DNA from: JAWKTT01 sp041398965
GTDB taxonomy: Bacteria; Planctomycetota; Planctomycetia; Planctomycetales; Planctomycetaceae
Reading direction: 5' to 3'
NCBI GenBank assembly: GCA_041398965.1
Contig: JAWKTT010000020.1
Span: 1 to 64,000 of the forward strand
DNA: 64,000 nucleotides
The notes beneath the pieces were generated by a model. That model did not search any database. It saw only the letters and a program-made list of their open reading frames with translations, and had not been told where the DNA came from. The position numbers and the translations under genes are program-made. Positions 38,696 to 46,359 of the stretch are shown in pieces; positions within the stretch are counted from its first letter, which is position 1, and each line of letters begins with the position of its first letter.

Positions 38696-41167
38696 ATGCT
38701 TGCAAGAATGCCCTGGAAGTGTTGCTTTGCGACTCAGTATCTCGTGCTGTCTGTCATCTTCGAAACCGTATTTCTCGGGACCACGTCAGTTTTCGGAGCC
38801 GAGCATGGCCACCATCATCATCACCAGCAGGTGGAATTCTCAATCGTGTCGGTGAGTGATGGGAACTGGTCGGACGCGGCCACTTGGAAGCCCGCCCGTG
38901 TTCCGAAGTCGGGCGACCGTGTGCTGATTTCTCGCGGCACCTTTGTCAATTACGACGTGAAGAGTGCGGATGTTGTCCGACTCGTGCAAGTCGTTGGGAC
39001 GCTCAGTTTCGCCCGTGATCGAAACACCGAACTCAATGTCGGATTACTGACGATACAGCACAGTGATGCGTGTTCAGAGCATGGATTTGCCTGCGAATTT
39101 GAAGGAGCCGAGGAGGGCCCAACCACTCCGGACGGTCAGTGGCCAACGCTGCTGATCGGAACACGTGATGAACCCATTCCAGCCACACATACCGCCAAGG
39201 TTCGGCTGCATTTCCTAGATGGAATGAACCGCGATGATGCACCTGCCATCGCCTGTTGTTCGGGACGAATGGAGATTCACGGTGCTCCCTTGGGGGCAAG
39301 TTGGACGAAGCTTGGTGCCGACGCGAAGGTCGGCGCGACTTCCGTCACGCTGTCAGCAGTGATGACCGGCTGGCGCGTTGGAGATGAGATCATCGTGACC
39401 GGTTCGACTCGGCACGGTTACGGATCGTTTCGTCCGGGAGCAAGCCAGGAGCAAGAACCTCAGACCGAGCGTCGGACGATTGCGTCCATAGAAGGGACGA
39501 CCATCCATCTCGACCGTCCACTCGAAAAGTTGCATTCCGGAAGTGGCGAGTTTCGCGCTGAGGTGGCCAATCTGTCTCGCAATGTGGTGATTGAGAGTGC
39601 CGATCCAGAGGGAGTCCGCGGACATACGGTTTACCATCGATACAGTCGTGGAGGGATCAGCTTTGCCCGTTTTGGTCACCTTGGGAAAGAAGGGGTGCTC
39701 GGGCGATACCCGATTCACTACCACCTGGTGGGAGACACCATGCGGGGCAGTTGTGTCCAGGGAGCGGCAATTGTCGACTCGCACAATCGCTGGGTAACCA
39801 TCCACGGCACACAGTATCTTATTGTACGTGATTGTGTGGGGTATCAGAGTGTCGGTCACGGTTACTTCATGGAAGATGGGACGGAAGTGTACAACCTGCT
39901 GGATCATAATCTCGGTGTCCATGCCTATGCCGGAAAGAGATTGCCCAAGCAAGTCCTCCCCTTCGATACCAACGAAGGAGCTGCGTTCTGGTGGGCCAAC
40001 GGGATCAACACCTTGAATGGAAACATTGGCGTCGAAAGCGATCAGTACGGCTTCCGCTACGACATGCAAAAACGGTCAAATTTCGACAGCAACCTCCCGG
40101 TACGCCAACCCGACGGCAGCAACAAGATTGTCGATGTCCGGACACTCCCCATCTGGCGTTTTGACGACAACGAGGCGCACGGCAACTTCGCCGGCATGGT
40201 CGTAGCCGCCAATGGGGGCGATCAACCAGATACCGGTATCACCAGCGATCACATGTTAGATTCGATCCGTCGAATCGATTGGACCGGTCCAGACACACGT
40301 CATCCGCATGTCATCCGCAATCTCACCATTTGGGAGGCCCACTACGCCTTCCGGCCGCACAGCCCCTCGATGCTGATCGATGGATTGCGAATTGATCAGA
40401 CCGAGTACGGCATTTACCGACCCGCATTCGACAACCAAGTGTACCGAAACGTGCATCTGTCCCGATTAGGATCCGAGCCGTTTAACCGTGGCATGGATGA
40501 CGCCAGTGCCCAAAACGGCAGCATCACAGTCGACGGGTTGCGGATGGATCACTTCCGCAACGATGCCCAAGTCCATCCACTGGTCCACATGACAGACAAC
40601 AATCTCAGTGGCAAGGCCGAGTGCCACTTTCGAGACGTCCAGGTCAGCGACACCGACCCGCGCCGAGCCATCTTCAACCGCGGCGGCAGTCAGCGAGTCG
40701 ATCCCTACGTTCCGGGGGGCGTCCCTTATTACATTCACGATTACTATGGCCCAGGACGACACGCCCACATCGTCAGTACGCGAGCGCAGAAACTTATGCA
40801 GGATGGCCACGAATACCGAGAAGAAAAACCATTGACGGGCGACGAGTCTCGCGTGGCGGAAGTCAGCGATGTTCCGTGGCCAAATCTGCTCGACCCCATC
40901 GACGATCTCCCTCCAGCCACAATCATCACACGCGTCACACGAGACGGTAAATGGCTGCAAGTAGAGGGGACTACACATGACAACGGCGAGATCACAGCGG
41001 TGACCGTCAACAATCAACCTGCGCACATCGTTCGCTCTCGGGCGGGAGTCGTTGACTGGAAGCTGACCCTCGATGCTCCTGCCGACGGACATCTGACCGC
41101 CTCAGCACAAGACCTCGCAGGCAACCTCGAACAGACCGGACACCGATGGCGAGTGCGAGACCGGTAA
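38696..41167 (+). CDS. G8-domain right-handed beta-helix protein (CEMIP/TMEM2-like)
   Basis: An 823-residue secreted protein with signal peptide (about 1-34), then a His cluster (HGHHHHHQQ). The G8 domain starts at GNWSDAATW (56-64) with VPKSGDRVLISRG. A parallel beta-helix fills the middle, including GRYPIHYHLVGD (336-347), a segment shared with CEMIP, TMEM2 and fibrocystin-like proteins. Animal CEMIP/TMEM2 are linked to hyaluronan degradation, so a glycan-cleaving or glycan-binding role is plausible here but unproven. A short Ig/beta-sandwich domain (THDNGEITAVTVNN...DLAGNLEQT) ends it. It follows the esterase by 72 bp with a good Shine-Dalgarno (ccggag). Confidence 0.85.
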   Translation: MLARMPWKCCFATQYLVLSVIFETVFLGTTSVFGAEHGHHHHHQQVEFSIVSVSDGNWSDAATWKPARVPKSGDRVLISRGTFVNYDVKSADVVRLVQVVGTLSFARDRNTELNVGLLTIQHSDACSEHGFACEFEGAEEGPTTPDGQWPTLLIGTRDEPIPATHTAKVRLHFLDGMNRDDAPAIACCSGRMEIHGAPLGASWTKLGADAKVGATSVTLSAVMTGWRVGDEIIVTGSTRHGYGSFRPGASQEQEPQTERRTIASIEGTTIHLDRPLEKLHSGSGEFRAEVANLSRNVVIESADPEGVRGHTVYHRYSRGGISFARFGHLGKEGVLGRYPIHYHLVGDTMRGSCVQGAAIVDSHNRWVTIHGTQYLIVRDCVGYQSVGHGYFMEDGTEVYNLLDHNLGVHAYAGKRLPKQVLPFDTNEGAAFWWANGINTLNGNIGVESDQYGFRYDMQKRSNFDSNLPVRQPDGSNKIVDVRTLPIWRFDDNEAHGNFAGMVVAANGGDQPDTGITSDHMLDSIRRIDWTGPDTRHPHVIRNLTIWEAHYAFRPHSPSMLIDGLRIDQTEYGIYRPAFDNQVYRNVHLSRLGSEPFNRGMDDASAQNGSITVDGLRMDHFRNDAQVHPLVHMTDNNLSGKAECHFRDVQVSDTDPRRAIFNRGGSQRVDPYVPGGVPYYIHDYYGPGRHAHIVSTRAQKLMQDGHEYREEKPLTGDESRVAEVSDVPWPNLLDPIDDLPPATIITRVTRDGKWLQVEGTTHDNGEITAVTVNNQPAHIVRSRAGVVDWKLTLDAPADGHLTASAQDLAGNLEQTGHRWRVRDR

Positions 41168-41390
41168 TCGATCACAAGCTGGTATTTCGGCATGACGGGG
41201 GGGCCGCCAGTTTTTCGGTTCGCAGGTAATGGATCGATCGGTAGACGGGAGACTGTTCTGCATGAGGCATGTCCATGACTGACCCAGCGGTTCGGGGTTT
41301 GTTCTGTGGTGTTGGTCATGTCATTGAGAGATGATGGAACGACAAACCGACATGGGATCGGTCAGTTCCTCACGGCGACCGTCCACCTAA

Positions 41391-41519
41391 CAGCCCGTTG
41401 AAAAGCGGCCGTGGGTAAGATTTCCTAATCTGACAACAGTATCTCGAACGCTGTGTTCCGAGACATCAAACGGCACTGTGTCAGGCTGGAAAGCCTAACC
41501 CACGTTTTTCAATAGGCTG
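41391..41519. repeat. 129-bp palindromic repeat R2, copy 2
   Basis: cagcccgttgaaaa at the left end and ttttcaataggctg at the right end, with inner pairing (gtgggtaaga with gcctaacccac). It is flanked on both sides by ctaa, which would fit a 4-bp target duplication. Same length as copies 1 and 3. Confidence 0.9.
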
Positions 41520-41919
41520 CTAAGTCGCCGTCGCGACAGTGGAATTAGCCGAAACTGTTATAGCCACCGGGAGTCCACACTGATATCGCAACCGGCCATA
41601 GTCGCTGATCCCAACCGTCGAATGCGACCGCCTCGCGTTGGGGAAGTCCGCAACTCTCTGTAAGTATTGGGACTGATGCTCAAGCAACATCCGAAGGACA
41701 ACACCAGCGAGTGCTCAATGAATATTTCAGATCTGCCGTCGACGAAGGAAAGCATCGAGGTGTGAAACTGTTGTGATGTTGAATCGTGACATCGGTTGAA
41801 GCGATCAAACAGAAGCGTTGTCGGCCACCGATGGGAAGTCGGTATGAGTGCCATTACATTCGGTTCATGTCACGGGGCCAAACAGTTTGTTCCACTGCCG
41901 AGTCGTCGGAACATTGGCA

Positions 41920-41933
41920 CGAAATATATTTCG
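41920..41933. promoter_or_regulatory. Perfect 14-bp palindrome, possible operator
   Basis: cgaaata followed by tattcg-like tatttcg forms a perfect dyad, AT-rich in a GC-rich genome, 286 bp upstream of the metallopeptidase start. It could be an operator; no regulator is assigned. Confidence 0.25.
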
Positions 41934-42218
41934 ATCATTCACCAGGGCTCGCTGCTTGAAACCGCTTGAATCTGAGTAATGGAGAGTCGAAAAGTAGGAG
42001 GCGGAAGAGGTTTTGGGGGGACTGCGATGGCGGGTTTTGTACGGTAGAGCCGGTGTGATGTCCGGTGAACCGGCAGTGGCAGTTGTGGTGGATGTGTCGC
42101 GGTTGCTTTCCTTACTCGTGGGTCATCTGTTAGCGTAGTCGACGTCGTCGCCCGGGTTTGTGGCGGATGTCGTGATTTTGTCGAGTCTTTAATCGCAGTT
42201 CTCTTGTTGAGGCGGGAC

Positions 42219-43382
42219 ATGAAATGTTTTTGGTTGTCGTGGATTGCTGTCGTTGTGTGTTGCTGTCCCGCGACACACGCTGAGGATGCGGCGCCGAATG
42301 TGTCCCAGCGGTTGGACTCCCGGCGGCCGGTGTTGCAAATCATCAATGGGAGCGACGAGGCGATTGAGGTCTTCTGGTTAAAGACTGCCGAGGAGCGGGT
42401 ACTCAATGGGCGAGTGGAACCGGGCCAGGAGACGGTGATCACGACGACGCTGGGGCACAAGTTTGTTGTTGTCGGACAAAAGGGAAAGTTCGAGGTCACC
42501 GTCACCAGTGTTGTGCCAGTGCAAGCTGTACGCTTTGATCCTCCAGATTCCGAAGGGGTTCCGGAGTTTTATACGCAACGTGTTCGTGCGAATGGTTTTC
42601 CAATCGTGGCCTCGGCAAAGGTTAGTCCTTATGCCCTCAAAGAAGCCGCCTATCTTGTCAACCTAATGTTGGCGAAGCGGCCTGATGTTCGCGAGGCGAT
42701 GATTCAAAGCGGTTCGCGCCTTTGTATACTGGCCCATAACGAATTTACGACAGACCAGCCGGAATTTCAGAGGATGATTCACCAGCCAAACCGAGAGTTC
42801 CCGGACATTACTCCTCGGGACTATTGGGACGCTCGAGCGCGAGGCATGGGGGGGAGTGAGCGGGACCCCTTCTGTTCGTGTGCCGAAGAGAATCTCCTAG
42901 GTTACCCCGGAGACCCGTACGCGAAGGAGTGTATTCTTATCCACGAACTTGCTCACAACATTCATCTCAGGGGAATGGTGAATGTGGATTCGACGTTTGA
43001 TGCTCGCCTTAGGGAAACCTATCGCTCGGCGATGTCGGAGGGGCTATGGAAAGGGAAATATGCGAGTGTCAATCACCACGAGTATTTTGCCGAGGGTGTG
43101 CAGTCGTGGTTCGATAATAACCGCGAAAATGATCATGACCATAATCATGTCGATACGCGAGAGGAACTGCTCGAGTACGATCCGCGATTGGCCGCCCTTT
43201 GTCGCGAAGTCTTTGGAGACACCGAACTCCGATATACCAAACCAGTCACTCGACTGCACGATCATCTCCAAGGTTACGACCATCAGAACGCACCGACTTT
43301 TGTATGGCCGGAGCGGCTGAATGAAGCGAAAAAGGCGATTCGTCGCGCTGCCGAACAACGTGACAAATCGACCGCGAATTGA
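42219..43382 (+). CDS. Secreted VHL-beta-like/zincin metallopeptidase
   Basis: A 387-residue exported protein from the ATG at 42219 (gaggcgggac before it). After a signal peptide (WIAVVVCCCPATHA) residues about 35-90 (LQIINGSDEAIEVFWL, VEPGQETVITTTLGHKFVVV) resemble the VHL beta domain: a sandwich with a W/F-L pair, PG turn and TxxGH. The rest is a zincin with HELAHNIH (H242, E243, H246) and a downstream EYFAEGVQSWFDNN whose Glu could be the third ligand, as in anthrax-lethal-factor-like peptidases. Substrate unknown. First gene of a run of five plus-strand genes. Confidence 0.8.
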   Translation: MKCFWLSWIAVVVCCCPATHAEDAAPNVSQRLDSRRPVLQIINGSDEAIEVFWLKTAEERVLNGRVEPGQETVITTTLGHKFVVVGQKGKFEVTVTSVVPVQAVRFDPPDSEGVPEFYTQRVRANGFPIVASAKVSPYALKEAAYLVNLMLAKRPDVREAMIQSGSRLCILAHNEFTTDQPEFQRMIHQPNREFPDITPRDYWDARARGMGGSERDPFCSCAEENLLGYPGDPYAKECILIHELAHNIHLRGMVNVDSTFDARLRETYRSAMSEGLWKGKYASVNHHEYFAEGVQSWFDNNRENDHDHNHVDTREELLEYDPRLAALCREVFGDTELRYTKPVTRLHDHLQGYDHQNAPTFVWPERLNEAKKAIRRAAEQRDKSTAN

Positions 43383-43417
43383 TCCCTACGATTTCCTTCA
43401 ACTGAGAGGTGTACCAC

Positions 43418-44647
43418 ATGATGCGACGTCACTCTTGCCTGATAATCGCGGTTTTGTTCTGGGGATGGACCACAACGCTCGCTGCGGCAGACTCTGCAAA
43501 GAAGCCGCTGAAGGTGTTCATCCTGGCGGGACAGTCGAACATGCAGGGGCATGCTCGGGCCGAAACCATCCATGCGATGAGACTCAGCCCAGAAACAGCT
43601 CCGCTGCTTAAGGACATGGTCAACTCTGACGGGAGTTATCGCGTTTGCGATCGTGTGTGGATTTCGTCGATTGGGTCGGCCAAAGAGGAGCAGACAGGCC
43701 ATCTCACTGCACGATTTGGAGCAGAAAGCAGCGATCCGAAGATCGGTCCCGAGTTCACCTTTGGGATCACGATGGAGAAGAAGTATGATGGGCCGATCCT
43801 TATTATCAAGACGGCTTGGGGAGGCAAAAGTCTGAATACCGATTTCCGTCCTCCCTCAGCGGGGCCTTACATCTACCCCGAAGCTCAACTTCAAAAGTTT
43901 CGCGACCAGAAGAAGGACGTTGATCAGATCGTTACCGAACGTGCGAAAGCATCGGGGGTGTACTATCGCCTGATGTTAGATCATGTGAAAAGTGTGCTCG
44001 CTGATATCAAACGGGTTTACCCGGAATATGACGAAGCACTTGGTTATGAACTGGCGGGATTCGTTTGGTTTCAAGGCTGGAACGATATGGTGGACCAGGG
44101 TTCCTATCCAAATCGGGATCAACCCGGGGGCTATGATGAATACAGTCGCTTGATGGCAATGTTTATTCGGGACATTCGCAAAGATCTTGAAGTTCCCAAG
44201 TTGCCGTTTGTCATCGGGGTTATCGGCGTCGGCGGTCCGACGTCCAAATACGGTCCGAGTCAATTGCGTTACAAGTCCGTCCATCAGAACATTCGAGACG
44301 CCATGGCCGCCCCGGCGAAACTCCCCGAGTTTCAGGGAAACGTCGCTGCCGTGCTGACGGAGAACTATTGGGACCTAGAAGTTACAGCACTTCGCCAGAG
44401 AGAAAGTGCCTTGAAGCCTAAAGTGGACGAGATCAACAAGGCGATCAAAGCAGGCGATGTGACCCGCGAAGTGGGACAGGCCAGCATCGAGAAACTGTAT
44501 GCCGACGAATTCAACGAACGCGAAATGGAACTGCTCAAGAAGAGCGTTTCCAACGCGGAGTTCCACTACCTTGGTTCCGCCCGCATCCTCGGCCCCATCG
44601 GGAAAGCCTTCGCCGACGCACTGATTGAGATGGACCAGAAGAAATAG
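43418..44647 (+). CDS. SASA-type carbohydrate esterase
   Basis: A 409-residue secreted sialate-O-acetylesterase-like SGNH enzyme. Start at ATG 43418 (gagagg upstream; a GTG three codons earlier is possible). Signal peptide LIIAVLFWGWTTTLAAA. Block I is LAGQSNMQGH with nucleophile S40, the GWND-type block reads WFQGWNDM, and the catalytic His is probably in AEFHYLGS near the end. A helical insertion (LRQRESALKPKVDEINKAIK) precedes it. It probably removes acetyl groups from a glycan, alongside the sulfatase 9 bp downstream. Confidence 0.88.
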   Translation: MMRRHSCLIIAVLFWGWTTTLAAADSAKKPLKVFILAGQSNMQGHARAETIHAMRLSPETAPLLKDMVNSDGSYRVCDRVWISSIGSAKEEQTGHLTARFGAESSDPKIGPEFTFGITMEKKYDGPILIIKTAWGGKSLNTDFRPPSAGPYIYPEAQLQKFRDQKKDVDQIVTERAKASGVYYRLMLDHVKSVLADIKRVYPEYDEALGYELAGFVWFQGWNDMVDQGSYPNRDQPGGYDEYSRLMAMFIRDIRKDLEVPKLPFVIGVIGVGGPTSKYGPSQLRYKSVHQNIRDAMAAPAKLPEFQGNVAAVLTENYWDLEVTALRQRESALKPKVDEINKAIKAGDVTREVGQASIEKLYADEFNEREMELLKKSVSNAEFHYLGSARILGPIGKAFADALIEMDQKK

Positions 44648-44656
44648 GGAGACGGA

Positions 44657-46303
44657 ATGATGGTTGTGCCGAGTGAGTGTTTCATTCCGTCGCGAACCTG
44701 GCGTTATCTGTCCGGCGTGATCGTGTTGCTCTGTTTGTCGGAAGCGTCCGGTAAGTGCTCGGCGGAGGAAAGGGGGATCGGATTACCTAATGTTGTCATT
44801 ATTTATGCTGACGATCTAGGGTATGGGGACCTCTCTGTTTATAACTCAAAAGCGGCCTATAAGACGCCGCGATTGGATCAAATGGCGGCGGAAGGGGTGC
44901 GTTTTGTCGATGCACATAGTCCGTCGACGATTTGCTCGCCGTCGCGGTATGGGTTGTATTCCGGCAATCTGGTGTGTCGGACGGGTCGCGGATCGACGGC
45001 GTTTGAGGGGCCGAGCGGGCCGAGCTATCTGGAGCCGGGACAATTGACCTTGCCTGAGATGCTTAAAACGCGAGGGTATCGGACTGGGGTCTTTGGCAAA
45101 TGGCATGTCGGACTGACGTGGTATGGTCGTGACGGGAAACGCTTGGCAGGGGGCTTCAAGGATTCACTGCTGATCGACTACGACAAGAGCACGCCTCTTG
45201 AGGATGGCCCAAATAATCGAGGGTTTGACGAGTCGTTTATCACCCCCAACTGCCCGACGACTGATCCGCTCTACGTGTATATCGAGAACGGGGTGGTGGC
45301 CACTCCAGCCAGCGAGAGGCATCATGCGGACCGTCTCCCCAATCCCGGGGGGAAGTGGCGATGGGATAACGATGAAGGGTGGATGTCTCCCGGATATCGC
45401 TTTGTCGATGCCGATCTGCTGTTCTTCGATAAGACGCTAAATTTCATTACCGATCACAGAAAGCGGTTTCCAGATCGCCCCTTCTTTGCGGTGTTTTCGA
45501 CGCAGATCTCTCACGCTCCGGTACTCCCTGCTGATGAGTTCGCCGGAAAGTCGTCTGCGGGGCCGAGAGGTGACTTCATCTGTGAACTCGACACATTGAC
45601 AGGGCGTCTTCTGGACGAACTTGAGAGACTGGGAATTGACGACAACACGCTGGTGATTTTTCATTCAGATAATGGACCGGAGACTGTGCACACCGACTGG
45701 ATGAGGAAAGACCACGATCATGATGCTGCGGGAGGGCTGCGCGGGATGAAACGGGATGGATGGGAAGGGGGGCATCGCGTGCCACTCATTGCTCGATGGC
45801 CGAGTCGAATCCCGGCTGGAGGAGTTTCCAGTCAGTTGGCGAATACGACGGACATCTTTGCGACGCTGGCGTCTATTGTTGGTTACGAACTACCCGATGG
45901 GGTCGCCGTCGACAGTTATGATATGCTCCCCGCTATGTTAGGGACTCAGAATCCTAATGAGTCGATTCGCCCTTATATGCTGACGCAGAGTTTTCGGGGT
46001 GAGTTTCAGCTGAGACAAGGGGACTGGAAGTATCTGGACCACGTCGGCTCGGGAGGGAATAACTATTCTAATGGAATGTTACGTGAGTACGCTCTACCAG
46101 AGGCGGCTCCTGAGGCAACCGGTCAGCTATACAACCTCAAGCATGACCCTAGCGAGACGAAAAACCTGTTCTTCGTTGAGGAGGAGCGACGAAAGCAGAT
46201 GCAGACACTTCTCCAAAGTGTGAAGGGCAGGACCGGACGGACGGCTCCCACGGGTCGTCAACCGTTCGATGTTGACGCGGTTTCAGCGTCGACGCCGCGT
46301 TAA
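44657..46303 (+). CDS. Type I sulfatase (arylsulfatase family)
   Basis: A 548-residue secreted sulfatase with agggagacgga before its ATG. Signal peptide about residues 15-36. Metal-binding D52-D53 lie in YADDLGYGD; the formylglycine motif is C93-S-P-S-R in ICSPSRYGLYSG; GKWHVG and the late HSDNGPE segment complete the active site. It needs conversion of C93 to formylglycine by an FGE or anSME enzyme. It probably desulfates a polysaccharide or other organosulfate, as in the many planctomycete sulfatases. Confidence 0.95.
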   Translation: MMVVPSECFIPSRTWRYLSGVIVLLCLSEASGKCSAEERGIGLPNVVIIYADDLGYGDLSVYNSKAAYKTPRLDQMAAEGVRFVDAHSPSTICSPSRYGLYSGNLVCRTGRGSTAFEGPSGPSYLEPGQLTLPEMLKTRGYRTGVFGKWHVGLTWYGRDGKRLAGGFKDSLLIDYDKSTPLEDGPNNRGFDESFITPNCPTTDPLYVYIENGVVATPASERHHADRLPNPGGKWRWDNDEGWMSPGYRFVDADLLFFDKTLNFITDHRKRFPDRPFFAVFSTQISHAPVLPADEFAGKSSAGPRGDFICELDTLTGRLLDELERLGIDDNTLVIFHSDNGPETVHTDWMRKDHDHDAAGGLRGMKRDGWEGGHRVPLIARWPSRIPAGGVSSQLANTTDIFATLASIVGYELPDGVAVDSYDMLPAMLGTQNPNESIRPYMLTQSFRGEFQLRQGDWKYLDHVGSGGNNYSNGMLREYALPEAAPEATGQLYNLKHDPSETKNLFFVEEERRKQMQTLLQSVKGRTGRTAPTGRQPFDVDAVSASTPR

Positions 46304-46359
46304 GCAGCGGCTACTCTTCTTCCTTCTCCAGTAACTCGTATCACATGGTGTAAGGGACG

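Larger units (their letters stand above)
41168..42218. other. 1-kb spacer inside the secreted block
   Basis: Contains repeat R2 copy 2 (41391-41519) and a 14-bp AT-rich perfect palindrome (41920-41933). Open frames on the minus strand here look random. Probably holds the promoter of the downstream operon. Confidence 0.45.

Noticed and set aside
39353..40069. 238-codon minus-strand open frame
   Set aside because: Antisense to the G8/beta-helix gene.
41558..41854. 98-codon minus-strand frame in the 1-kb spacer
   Set aside because: No Shine-Dalgarno and no recognisable domain; part of it weakly resembles non-coding sequence at 21840-21870.
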